Positions 7,139 to 14,293 of a stretch of 14,606 nucleotides of DNA are shown here, in pieces. The notes below the pieces were generated by a model. It saw nothing but the letters and a program-made list of their open reading frames with translations. It did no database searches and was not told the DNA's origin. Position 1 is the stretch's first letter. Each line of letters starts with the position of its first letter. The DNA comes from Acidobacteriaceae bacterium (GTDB lineage: Bacteria; Acidobacteriota; Terriglobia; Terriglobales; Acidobacteriaceae), in assembly GCA_003165455.1 (NCBI GenBank), contig PLUJ01000118.1:5721-20326 (forward strand), given 5' to 3'. The position numbers were made by a program, and so were the translations under genes.

Positions 7139-8188
7139 ATGAAAAAGCCTCTTACGTTCATTGTTCTGGTGTTCTGCGCGTTGACCTCGACGGCCGCGGA
7201 CGAACCGAAGTTCCCGCCCATGCCTGCGGCTGTTTCGAACAACGCGGTCGCCAGCCTCAAAGGGGGATTTCTGCTTTTCTCCATGATGGGGGTGGGTCCA
7301 AAGAAAACCTGGGACGACGTCACCAATCAGGTCTACATCATGACACTCACCCGCTCTGGAAAGTGGAATACCGGCCGCTCAGTTCCCGGTCCCGCGGGAC
7401 GCCTGAACGCCGCCGCCGGTGGAGTCAAGGGAGTGGTCGCTCTCATGGGCGGATATGTCGTCGACAATCAGGGCGAGGAAGACACCGTCCCGGACGTAAA
7501 TATCTATGAACCCGGCGCGCGACGCTGGTCGCGTGGCAAGGACATTCCTGTTCCCGTGGACAGCGCGGTTACCGGCGTACTTCACGATCGTTTTGTTTAC
7601 CTGATCGGTGGGCGTTCACCTAACGGTGCGGTGAATAATGTGCAGCTGTATGACCTTCAAAAGGACGAGTGGAGTCAGGCAACGCCCTTCCCCGGCACTC
7701 CCGCCTTTGGCATGGCAGGCGGAATTGCCGACGAGGCAATCGTGATTGTGGACGGAGCTCAACTCGGGTCCGGTGGTGGACCCCGGTACGTGGCGTCCGA
7801 CGAAGGCTGGTTGGGAAAGATCGATAAAAAAGATCCTGCCAAAATCGAATGGAGCAAATTGCCGCCACATCCCGGCACCGCGCGTTTTGGCATCGCGGCG
7901 GGGGGCTCGGAAAAGGACCACCGCATCTACTTCTCCGGGGGAACTACCACCCCTCACGACTATAAAGGTGTCTCCTACGATGGCAAGCCTGCCGAAGTTT
8001 CGGACGTCACTTTCTCCTACGATGTGCACGCCCATCGTTGGGAGACCATCACCGATTCCACAATCAACGCTCGCGCCGACGGCCGCGGCCTTCTCGAAAC
8101 TCCTCTTGGTCCAGTCGTTCTTGGTGGGTTAGCTAAGAATCTCGCCGTCACTGCGGGAGTCACCCTGTTCCAAAAAAATAAACAGTAA
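7139..8188 (+). CDS. Secreted kelch-repeat beta-propeller protein
   Basis: The 349-residue protein has a Sec signal peptide (KK at 2-3, hydrophobic 5-17, likely cleavage after STAA at about residue 20). The rest is made of kelch-like blades, each with a Gly-Gly pair and later an aromatic pair around the loop. Gly-Gly pairs are at 104-105, 157-158, 267-268 and 329-330. Examples of blade ends are NIYEPGARRWSRG (121-133), QLYDLQKDEWSQ (169-180) and FSYDVHAHRWETI (292-304). The protein is expected to be periplasmic or exported; kelch propellers bind proteins or glycans or act as epimerases or oxidases. I see no galactose-oxidase catalytic set, so no enzyme activity is assigned. ATG 7139 is chosen because it opens the signal peptide; an AGGA abuts it very closely. 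The gene lies 127 nt after the preceding one and converges with the phosphatase gene. Confidence 0.85.
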   Translation: MKKPLTFIVLVFCALTSTAADEPKFPPMPAAVSNNAVASLKGGFLLFSMMGVGPKKTWDDVTNQVYIMTLTRSGKWNTGRSVPGPAGRLNAAAGGVKGVVALMGGYVVDNQGEEDTVPDVNIYEPGARRWSRGKDIPVPVDSAVTGVLHDRFVYLIGGRSPNGAVNNVQLYDLQKDEWSQATPFPGTPAFGMAGGIADEAIVIVDGAQLGSGGGPRYVASDEGWLGKIDKKDPAKIEWSKLPPHPGTARFGIAAGGSEKDHRIYFSGGTTTPHDYKGVSYDGKPAEVSDVTFSYDVHAHRWETITDSTINARADGRGLLETPLGPVVLGGLAKNLAVTAGVTLFQKNKQ

Positions 8189-8244
8189 GCGATTGCAATG
8201 AGCGTGAGAATGCAGCATGAAAAGCTAATGACGGCGAAGAATCC
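8189..8244. other. Convergent gene junction without visible terminator
   Basis: The 56 bp between the kelch stop and the phosphatase stop contain no GC-rich hairpin with a T-run on either strand. If transcription stops here, it is probably Rho-dependent or continues into the opposite gene. Confidence 0.5.
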
Positions 8245-10527
8245 TTACCGCGCTCGCGCCAATACCAATGTAATGTCATCCGGCTGCTCGTTGTCACCAA
8301 TCCAATCGTCGACGGCGGAGGTCACGGACTGGCTGATTTGGACAAGAGGAAGATGCCGATTCTCGGTGACGATTTCAATCAGCCGCGCTTCGCCGAATTC
8401 GCCAAACTCATTTTCCGGTTCAGTCACTCCGTCGCTATACGCGACGAAGATTTCTCCCGGATGCATTTCGACCGACCCCTCCTCGTAGGTCATGTTGTCG
8501 AACAATCCCACAACCGTGCCGCCGCAATCGAGCCGGCGAAGTGTGCCATCTTCTCCAATCAAAAGCGGCGGCAGATGTCCTCCGTTGCTATAAGTCAGCC
8601 GGTGCGAACGTCCGTCGTAAATGCCGAGAAATAAAGTGGCATATTTTTCCGGCGGAGTGCTCTCGTAAAGTTGATGATTGAGCAATCCGAGCAGCGCTCC
8701 CGGAGAAACTTCGATGCCTTCCGGCCACGCGGCCATGATTCTTCCGGCGCCCGCTACCGCGCCAACCGCAACCGGTTCCCGCATCTGGGGCAAGCTTTCC
8801 ACGCTATAGGCCCGCACGGCGGAGTGGATCGTCGCCATCAACAGCGCCGCCGAAATGCCCTTCCCGCTGATATCGCCAACGGCCAGAATTAACTTGTGAG
8901 AACTGGCAGTCAGAAAGTCATAGTAGTCGCCGCTCACCGTGCGAGCTGGCCGGCAAAATCCGTGTACTTCGAGCGATTCCAGTTCTGAAACCTGGCGCGG
9001 GAATAATTGCGCTTGCACTTCCTGCGCAATCGCGAGTTCGCCTTCCAGCCTCTGCTTTTCTTTTTGTTCTTGAATCAGTTTCTCGATGGATTCGGTCATC
9101 GAATTGAACGACAAAGACAGTTGCGCCAGTTGATCTGACGAGTTCACGGGAATGCGATGGCTGAAGTCGCCGCGATCCACATTGCGCGTGGCGTTGTAAA
9201 GCTGTGCCACGGCTCCCGTAACCGTGCGCGTCATTCGAGTGCCGATGATCAATGCAATCAGCTCGATTACCGCGAAAAAAATGAGGATTGCCAGGAGTAT
9301 GTACTCGACTCCCCGCGCGATATCTCCCAGCGCGGCAAAAAGGTGACTGTACAAGACCGATGGAAGAGTGCGGACTTTTATCAGTGCTCCCCGAGACCTC
9401 TCACCGGTCTTCCAATTCACGACCGGCAAAAACGTTCCGAAAGTGATCTCACGATCCATCATGCCGGTGGAAGATGGGAGGGCGCCTACAGTGAAGGCCG
9501 GACGTAACACCTGATCGCCTTCAATCCGAATGCCTGAATTACTCTCGCTAACAACAAATTGGTCTTTTTCTTGCTCTTCCTTTTCCTTTCCCGATTGTGC
9601 TGCAAGGCCTGAGGGAGGGCTGCTCTTCTCAGATGGGTTCCTTTTCTGCGCGGGTTGCGCAGAATCCTCCAAAGAGGTCCCGGCTGAGTAAAGCGTGATC
9701 TCGCCCAGATTCGCGGCGATATCTGCCACTAGATTCTTGTCCAAAGGTTCGCTGGTCACCACAGTCAATTGTTCATTTCCGACTTGTAAGACCGAAGCCA
9801 CGCGAAGATATAACCCATCGCGATCGCGCACGATTTCGTGAAACGGCCGCCCGTCCCGGCTCTCTTTTCCAAACTCGTTGTCGCTTTTAGTCAAGAATTC
9901 GGGGAAAGTTATTGGCGAAGGATCCTGCAGGCTACCGGCAATTAGCAACACTTGCGGGCCGTGCCAGGCTCCCACTCGTCTTCTTTCCCAGGCTCGGTCT
10001 CGCTTTCGCAAGCCCGCGAGGGAGTCTGCGGTAGGCGGTTCGCCTTTTTCAATGCGCGCGGCAAGTTCGTTGCCGAAGGCGGCGTTCACCGCCTGCATGC
10101 TGCGGAGCCGAGCGTTGATTTCCGAAGTTACGACAAAACTGGCGAACTGGCCGGCGAAAAGGTACATGGTGATCGATGCCATCACCACCAGTAATACGGC
10201 CGGAATCACACCGATGAAAATGTAGGTAACAATCAGCCGGTTGCGGAGCCGCCATAGAATTTTTCCCTTGAGCGCCCGGAACGCGAGGACGGAAAACAGG
10301 AACGCCGCGGCAAGAAGCAGGAACGTAACCCACCCTGCCAGGTTTTCGCTGGCTTTCGGCGAAAACATCTTCAGCAGCATCTCCACGGCAAACAGGAGAA
10401 GCGCCAAACTTAGCGAATAGCATGCTCCGCGCGCAATCCAGCTCTGGGGCCAACAACCGGCGGCCACCATTCTTGCGCGCTGCTTCCAATAGAAGTCCCG
10501 CATACTTTGCCAGCCGATCGAGTCCAA
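8245..10527 (-). CDS. Membrane-anchored HAMP-SpoIIE/PP2C-type protein phosphatase (RsbU-like)
   Basis: This 760-residue signalling phosphatase dephosphorylates phospho-Ser/Thr proteins, in known relatives often anti-sigma-factor antagonists. Three N-terminal hydrophobic segments (about 35-53, 64-84, 98-125) precede a predicted extracytoplasmic sensor region of roughly 280 residues. That region contains a Ser/Lys/Glu-rich stretch at 288-323. The last transmembrane helix (about 407-429) leads into a HAMP domain (about 428-485) and then a coiled-coil linker with ELAIAQEVQAQLFPR (497-511). The PP2C domain follows, with metal-binding motifs SGDYYDF (532-538), VGDISGKGISAAL (550-562), SDG (698-700) and DDIT (750-753). 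All the key aspartates are present, so the enzyme is probably active. The longest frame starts at TTG 10527; ATG 10503 (residue 9) is an equally good start, and neither has a strong ribosome-binding site. A small gene lies 44 nt upstream. No RsbV/RsbW or sigma factor is visible nearby. Confidence 0.93.
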   Translation of the reverse strand: MDSIGWQSMRDFYWKQRARMVAAGCWPQSWIARGACYSLSLALLLFAVEMLLKMFSPKASENLAGWVTFLLLAAAFLFSVLAFRALKGKILWRLRNRLIVTYIFIGVIPAVLLVVMASITMYLFAGQFASFVVTSEINARLRSMQAVNAAFGNELAARIEKGEPPTADSLAGLRKRDRAWERRRVGAWHGPQVLLIAGSLQDPSPITFPEFLTKSDNEFGKESRDGRPFHEIVRDRDGLYLRVASVLQVGNEQLTVVTSEPLDKNLVADIAANLGEITLYSAGTSLEDSAQPAQKRNPSEKSSPPSGLAAQSGKEKEEQEKDQFVVSESNSGIRIEGDQVLRPAFTVGALPSSTGMMDREITFGTFLPVVNWKTGERSRGALIKVRTLPSVLYSHLFAALGDIARGVEYILLAILIFFAVIELIALIIGTRMTRTVTGAVAQLYNATRNVDRGDFSHRIPVNSSDQLAQLSLSFNSMTESIEKLIQEQKEKQRLEGELAIAQEVQAQLFPRQVSELESLEVHGFCRPARTVSGDYYDFLTASSHKLILAVGDISGKGISAALLMATIHSAVRAYSVESLPQMREPVAVGAVAGAGRIMAAWPEGIEVSPGALLGLLNHQLYESTPPEKYATLFLGIYDGRSHRLTYSNGGHLPPLLIGEDGTLRRLDCGGTVVGLFDNMTYEEGSVEMHPGEIFVAYSDGVTEPENEFGEFGEARLIEIVTENRHLPLVQISQSVTSAVDDWIGDNEQPDDITLVLARAR

Positions 10528-10571
10528 ACTTGTAACCGAGCTCAGGAGCTCTCCCAGGTTCTTGCGCGAAT

Positions 10572-10772
10572 TTATATCTCCGGATAGAGATCGAAAAATG
10601 CCTCTAAACTGGTGCGCAACTGCTTCTCGATTTCTTCTTTACTGCCCTCGAGCACGTGCATGGCGACGTGAGCCTCGTGACCATTGGCAAGTTTCACCGG
10701 CGCCTGGCCTACTTCCACGACATCTTCCGAAGGCAACAGCCGCATCCCATAAACCAGTGTTAAGTTAGCCAT
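10572..10772 (-). CDS. Small uncharacterised 66-residue protein upstream of the PP2C phosphatase
   Basis: I do not recognise a family. The protein starts at ATG 10772 and has a soluble, protein-like composition: an N-terminal beta-prone part (LTLVYGMRLL, 4-13; VVEVG, 18-22), then AHVAMHVLEGSKEEIEKQL (34-52), which looks like a strand turning into a helix, and a C-terminal LEAFFDLYPEI (56-66). It has no signal peptide or transmembrane helix and no Cys. It ends 44 nt before the phosphatase start on the same strand, so the two are probably cotranscribed, and a regulatory or partner role is possible but unproven. The plus-strand reading of the same DNA gives an Arg/Pro-rich product that looks like a shadow, which favours this strand. 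Confidence 0.62.
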   Translation of the reverse strand: MANLTLVYGMRLLPSEDVVEVGQAPVKLANGHEAHVAMHVLEGSKEEIEKQLRTSLEAFFDLYPEI

Positions 10773-10863
10773 TTCTGGATTCTAATCGTGTTCCTCATTA
10801 GGACCAAACATTTGCGCCTTCTTTCGATTTAGAGTTTTTGGAGTCATCGTTTAGAATTCCGCA
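10773..10863. other. Divergent spacer between the small minus-strand gene and the secreted-protein gene
   Basis: This 91-bp, AT-rich spacer should contain promoters for both directions. On the plus strand a TAGAAT at about 10852-10857 resembles a -10 box, but it sits only a few bases before the GTG start and has no good -35 partner. GGAG occurs near 10841, too far from the start to act as its ribosome-binding site. No operator-like dyad was found. Confidence 0.35.
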
Positions 10864-11616
10864 GTGATCTCAAGAACCTTGCTGATTCTCGCCGGACTGT
10901 GGTGCACAGCTGCCCTCGCCCAACAAGCTCCCGATTCAACATCCTCGCAACCGCAAGTGAAGGTGAATTTACTCAATGTCTGTACGCCTTCCGCCGAGGA
11001 GCAAAAGGAGATCGCAGCTGCATTCGCTCGCATTCCAAAGCAACCCCTGTTCAGCGACGACTTCGAAATCTCGCATGGAGTCTCCACCCTCACCGACGCA
11101 CCCAACTTTCTACAGCCTGGACCGGGCACACATGTAGCGGGCGAACCATCTGTGGCTCGCTATGTTCGTATCCGCCGGGAGTTTTCCGTTCAGGCTCTGT
11201 TCGCGAGCGTGCAGTATTCGTTCAGCGATGATGGGCAAACGATGGTTGAAACCCTGGTTCTGCACGTGCGCGACCCGAAAGATCTGATTCAGGTTTCAAT
11301 GGATGACAGTGCATCGGCAATTGGCAGCGCCGCGAATATGGTCGCGGCCAACACTCCGGTCAACCGCGTGCGGCTGGAACGTTTCGGAAAATCGTCGGTT
11401 GCGTTGGCGCGTTGCAGCGCTTCACAGAACGGCCCCGCGCCAGACCAAAATGTTTATGAACCGCTATTTCGCGGAGCCTCCGAAGTTCTGACTAATTATC
11501 GCCGCTTGCTGGGAGTAGGTCGCATCGTGCCCGCGGAACTCGCGCAGATTCCGGGCGCCTCCACGAACCCGGATACAAAACCAAAATCAGCGAAAGCCAA
11601 AGCGCAGAAGAAATGA
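10864..11616 (+). CDS. Secreted protein of unknown function
   Basis: I do not recognise a domain. The 250-residue protein has a clear Sec signal peptide: an Arg at 4, hydrophobic 5-18, and an ALA|QQ cleavage site at about 19/20. The mature part looks like a mixed alpha/beta globular domain. It has only two Cys residues, Cys40 and Cys184, which could form a disulphide outside the cytoplasm. Near the C-terminus YEPLFRGASEVLTNYRRLLG (198-217) looks like a conserved amphipathic helix, and the chain ends in a basic Lys/Ala tail (239-250). The start is GTG 10864, chosen because it directly opens the signal peptide; it has no strong ribosome-binding site. The thioredoxin reductase gene follows after 82 nt, but that enzyme is cytoplasmic and no functional link is claimed. 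Confidence 0.72.
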   Translation: MISRTLLILAGLWCTAALAQQAPDSTSSQPQVKVNLLNVCTPSAEEQKEIAAAFARIPKQPLFSDDFEISHGVSTLTDAPNFLQPGPGTHVAGEPSVARYVRIRREFSVQALFASVQYSFSDDGQTMVETLVLHVRDPKDLIQVSMDDSASAIGSAANMVAANTPVNRVRLERFGKSSVALARCSASQNGPAPDQNVYEPLFRGASEVLTNYRRLLGVGRIVPAELAQIPGASTNPDTKPKSAKAKAQKK

Positions 11617-11698
11617 TAGGGGACGTTTACCGCGCACTGCGAACCTGCACCATGCATCGAAATTCAATGTTGGCAATCTAACGGATACGGCAATCATC

Positions 11699-12631
11699 AT
11701 GAGCGAAACACGCAACGTCGTCATCATCGGTTCCGGCTGCTCCGGACATACCGCAGCTCTTTATGCTGCCCGCGCCAATCTGAAGCCGCTTCTCATTGAA
11801 GGCCATGAGCCCGGCGGACAGCTGTCTCTAACCACTCTCGTCGAAAATTTCCCGGGCTTTCCCGAGGGAATTATGGGTCCGCAACTCGTCGAAAACATGC
11901 GCAAGCAGGCAGAACGCTTTGGCGCCGAGTACCGCACGGCACATCTCACCAGCGCTGACCTGAGTCAGCGGCCATTTCTCCTTCATCTCGGCAAACATCA
12001 GGTTCATGCTCAAACTTTAATTATTGCCAGCGGCGCGTCGGCCCGATGGCTGGGCCTGCCGAACGAACAGAAGCTGATTGGCCATGGCGTGTCTTCCTGT
12101 GCCACTTGCGATGGATTCTTCTTTTCCGGAAAGGAGATCGTCGTGATCGGCGGCGGTGATTCAGCCATGGAGGAAGCTTTGTTCCTCACTCGTTTCGCCA
12201 CGAAAGTCACGGTTATTCATCGCAGTGAAAGCTTCCGCGCATCCAAGGTCATGCTCGATCGGGCGCGGCAGCACGAAAAAATTAAGTTCCTAACCAATAC
12301 GGTAGTCGACGACATTTACGATCCCATCCGGCAAGAAGTTACCGGCCTGAAGCTTCGCAACCTCAAGTCAGGAGAAGTATCTGATTTCCCCGCGAGCGCA
12401 ATGTTTCTAGGAATCGGCCACGAACCCAACGCAAAGATGTTTCACGGCCAGCTCGAAACCGATGCCGATGGATACCTGAAGACTCACGATTACGTATTCA
12501 CCCGGGTCCCGGGAGTGTTCGCTTGCGGTGACGTGCAGGACCGGCGCTACCGGCAAGCCATCACCGCCGCGGGCAGCGGCTGCATGGCCGCAATCGAAGT
12601 CGAAAAATTCCTCGAAGAACATGGAAAGTGA
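11699..12631 (+). CDS. trxB: Thioredoxin reductase (NADPH, FAD-dependent)
   Basis: This cytoplasmic flavoprotein passes electrons from NADPH through FAD and a redox disulphide to thioredoxin. Its 310 residues match the low-molecular-weight bacterial type. The FAD-binding loop is GSGCSG (11-16), followed by EPGGQL (37-42). The redox pair CATC is at 134-137 with the usual DGF after it. The NADPH-binding loop is GGGDSAMEEA (151-160) and the C-terminal FAD motif GDVQDRRYRQAITAAGSG spans 277-294. Two departures from the common pattern are visible. The first glycine loop has Cys14-Ser15 where most members have Pro-Ala. The NADPH 2'-phosphate motif reads HRSESFR (174-180) instead of HRRxxxR, keeping two of the three arginines. 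Related FAD-dependent reductases exist, but the CATC position and overall order favour thioredoxin reductase. The ATG at 11699 gives the family's normal N-terminus. Confidence 0.94.
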   Translation: MSETRNVVIIGSGCSGHTAALYAARANLKPLLIEGHEPGGQLSLTTLVENFPGFPEGIMGPQLVENMRKQAERFGAEYRTAHLTSADLSQRPFLLHLGKHQVHAQTLIIASGASARWLGLPNEQKLIGHGVSSCATCDGFFFSGKEIVVIGGGDSAMEEALFLTRFATKVTVIHRSESFRASKVMLDRARQHEKIKFLTNTVVDDIYDPIRQEVTGLKLRNLKSGEVSDFPASAMFLGIGHEPNAKMFHGQLETDADGYLKTHDYVFTRVPGVFACGDVQDRRYRQAITAAGSGCMAAIEVEKFLEEHGK

Positions 12632-12683
12632 TGTTTCCGGAGTCGCCGTGCAGCGTTTTACCTTCGTAAGAGCCCGTTTATTA

Positions 12684-12698
12684 CCAAGGTAACCTTGG
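12684..12698. promoter_or_regulatory. 15-bp perfect palindrome, candidate operator
   Basis: CCAAGGT-A-ACCTTGG has 7-bp arms around a single central base. It lies 52 nt after the trxB stop and 47 nt before the preferred GTG start of the TonB-domain gene, where a promoter would be expected. An outer pair, AGCCC (12671-12675) and GGGCT (12697-12701), overlaps it partly. No T-run follows on either strand, so it is not a typical terminator. A binding site for a dimeric regulator is the simplest reading, but none is identified. Confidence 0.4.
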
Positions 12699-12745
12699 GC
12701 TGCAATCGTATTGCTCTATGCCTGCCCGCAGACGGCGAGGTCATT

Positions 12746-13078
12746 GTGCGGAGCAAGATTGCGGTTGCGGCGCTTCTTCTTGTGTCTACGTTTTTCCTGA
12801 CTCCCTGCCGCATCTCGGCGCAGGCGGACGCCGACCCTGTTCGCAAAATTGTGTTCAAGATCGTTCCGCAATATCCTCCGTGGGCTCTCACCATGAGCAT
12901 CCAGGGAGTTGTGCGCGCCGATGTGCTGGTAGCTCCCCACGGTACAGTGAAGTCAGTCGAAGTGAAGGGCGGCCATCCATTGCTCTGTCAGGCGGCTCAG
13001 GAAGCGCTACGGCAGTGGAAATGGAGTCCCGCTGCTCATGAAAGCCATGAGAGTGTAGAACTAAGATTCAACCCGTAG
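12746..13078 (+). CDS. Small secreted TonB C-terminal-domain protein
   Basis: I place the start at GTG 12746, six bases after a GGCGAGG ribosome-binding site; an upstream TTG at 12695 would add 17 residues that spoil the signal peptide. The result is 110 residues: a signal peptide (basic Arg2/Lys4, hydrophobic 5-19, likely cut after ISA near 25) and a TonB_C-like domain (about 30-110). The domain shows the pattern seen in TonB C-termini: PQYPPWALTMSIQGVV (41-56), then VAPHGTVKSVEVKGGHPLL (62-80) and ALRQWKWSP (87-95). There is no proline-rich linker and no retained inner-membrane anchor, so it probably does not energise outer-membrane receptors like classical TonB. Such isolated domains are usually labelled TonB-family proteins, and their role is generally unknown. 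Confidence 0.82.
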   Translation: MRSKIAVAALLLVSTFFLTPCRISAQADADPVRKIVFKIVPQYPPWALTMSIQGVVRADVLVAPHGTVKSVEVKGGHPLLCQAAQEALRQWKWSPAAHESHESVELRFNP

Positions 13079-13206
13079 TCGCATCGCCTGCCAAAGTTCA
13101 ACTCACGTTCGTCCACTCTCCAATCTTTCCCCTCCGGTGTGATACAACGTTCTGTGATCTTCATGCACCAGCTTGTGCCGCCGGTTTACCTTCGCCCGGG
13201 TGTGAC

Positions 13207-14133
13207 ATGTTAAGAGCCTTTTTTGTCGGTCTCTCTGAAAATCCATCACTACGAAAGTTTGCCGAGCGTTCTTCGCTTGGGCGCAGCGTCTCCGGCCGCT
13301 TTGTTGCCGGAACCGAGATATCCGACGCGGTCCGCGCTACCCAAGCCATCAATCGCGCGGGCATGAGTGTCAGCATCGATAATCTTGGCGAAAATGTCAC
13401 CAATCCTGAGGAGGCCCGCCATAGCGCACAGCTTTATCACCAGATTCTCGACGCTATCGTTGCGAACCAGCTCAACGCCAACATCAGCCTCAAGCTCACT
13501 CACATGGGGCTGGACGTAGACGAGAATCTTGCACGCAATATTGTGAGTGGGTTGGTCGCGAAGGCCGCTTCGCTGAATCCTGCCGGCTTTGTGCGCGTCG
13601 ATATGGAAGGCTCGCCTTACACCCAGCGCACCCTCGATTTTGTTCGCGAACTTCACCGCGTGCCGGGGAACGGAAATTCTATCGGGACTGTCATCCAGTC
13701 TTATCTGAAACGCTCCGAGAATGACGTAAGCAGCCTTTTAAGCGAAGGGATTCGCATCCGGCTGTGCAAAGGAGCGTACAAAGAGCCTGCCGATATCGCG
13801 TTTGCGGAGAAATCCGCAGTTGACGCCAACTATGTGAAGTTGATGAAGACCCTGATGAAGAGCGGCATTTATCACGGGCTGGCGACTCATGACGAGAACA
13901 TAGTGCTCCAGGTGCAAGCCTTCGCCAATGCCGAGAAGATCTCGCGCGATTCGTTCGAATTTCAAATGCTCTACGGCATCCGGCGAGACTTACAGCAAAA
14001 ATTAGTGCGCGACGGCTGGCGCGTGCGCGTCTACATTCCGTTCGGTACGGAGTGGTATCCCTACTTCATGCGGCGGCTGGGAGAGCGTCCAGCCAATGTC
14101 TTGTTTATTGCGCGAAACCTGCTGCGGGCATGA
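13207..14133 (+). CDS. Proline dehydrogenase, monofunctional
   Basis: This FAD-dependent enzyme oxidises L-proline to pyrroline-5-carboxylate, the first step of proline breakdown to glutamate. Its 308 residues are the length of stand-alone bacterial proline dehydrogenases rather than the large PutA fusion, and no aldehyde-dehydrogenase part follows. The expected barrel motifs appear in order: SLKLTHMGLD (94-103), VRVDMEG (129-135), VIQSYLKR (162-169), RLCKGAYKEP (185-194), ATHD (226-229), EFQMLYGIR (251-259), VRVYIPFGTEWYPY (273-286) and the substrate-binding YFMRRLGERP (286-295), which holds the family YxxRRxxE pattern. The ATG at 13207 gives a normal N-terminus, although the ribosome-binding site is weak. 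The pyrroline-5-carboxylate dehydrogenase partner is not in the window. An APC permease gene begins 160 nt downstream. Confidence 0.96.
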   Translation: MLRAFFVGLSENPSLRKFAERSSLGRSVSGRFVAGTEISDAVRATQAINRAGMSVSIDNLGENVTNPEEARHSAQLYHQILDAIVANQLNANISLKLTHMGLDVDENLARNIVSGLVAKAASLNPAGFVRVDMEGSPYTQRTLDFVRELHRVPGNGNSIGTVIQSYLKRSENDVSSLLSEGIRIRLCKGAYKEPADIAFAEKSAVDANYVKLMKTLMKSGIYHGLATHDENIVLQVQAFANAEKISRDSFEFQMLYGIRRDLQQKLVRDGWRVRVYIPFGTEWYPYFMRRLGERPANVLFIARNLLRA

Positions 14134-14293
14134 ATGCTCCGAAGATCGTGGTGTCATCGGCGATTTGAACTCATCCTTTAGTCCCGGCGCGACCACTCCC
14201 GACACACCCCCGGTCATCCTTAGACAGCACTAGCTGTGCTATCTTCAATGAGATAATCGTTAACCCACGCTGTGAAAGCAGTTCTCTTGGGGC
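14134..14293. other. 160-bp spacer between proline dehydrogenase and the permease
   Basis: No gene is visible here. A short dyad, AGCAC-tagct-GTGCT at 14226-14240, is too weak (5-bp stem, no T-run) to call a terminator. GATAAT at 14252-14257 resembles a -10 box for the permease, but no -35 sits at 16-18 bp. An in-frame TGA at 14273-14275 limits any upstream extension of the permease frame. Confidence 0.4.

Noticed and set aside
8189..8244. Shared bidirectional terminator between the kelch and phosphatase genes
   Set aside because: No inverted repeat or T-run is present in the 56-bp junction.
10049..10489. 146-residue minus-strand frame within the phosphatase gene
   Set aside because: It lies in an alternative frame of the phosphatase coding region, which has well-supported transmembrane helices and domains.
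1584..10527. Kinase and PP2C phosphatase as one dedicated signalling pair
   Set aside because: Both are membrane signalling proteins in the same window, but four unrelated plus-strand genes separate them and nothing in the sequence links them, so I do not claim a pair.
12797..12808. Possible lipoprotein signal (LTPC) in the TonB-domain protein
   Set aside because: The residue before the Cys is Pro, which is not accepted in the lipobox; the ISA/QA site fits ordinary signal peptidase cleavage better.
14226..14240. Short hairpin after proline dehydrogenase as a terminator
   Set aside because: The stem is only 5 bp, is not GC-rich enough, and has no T-run.
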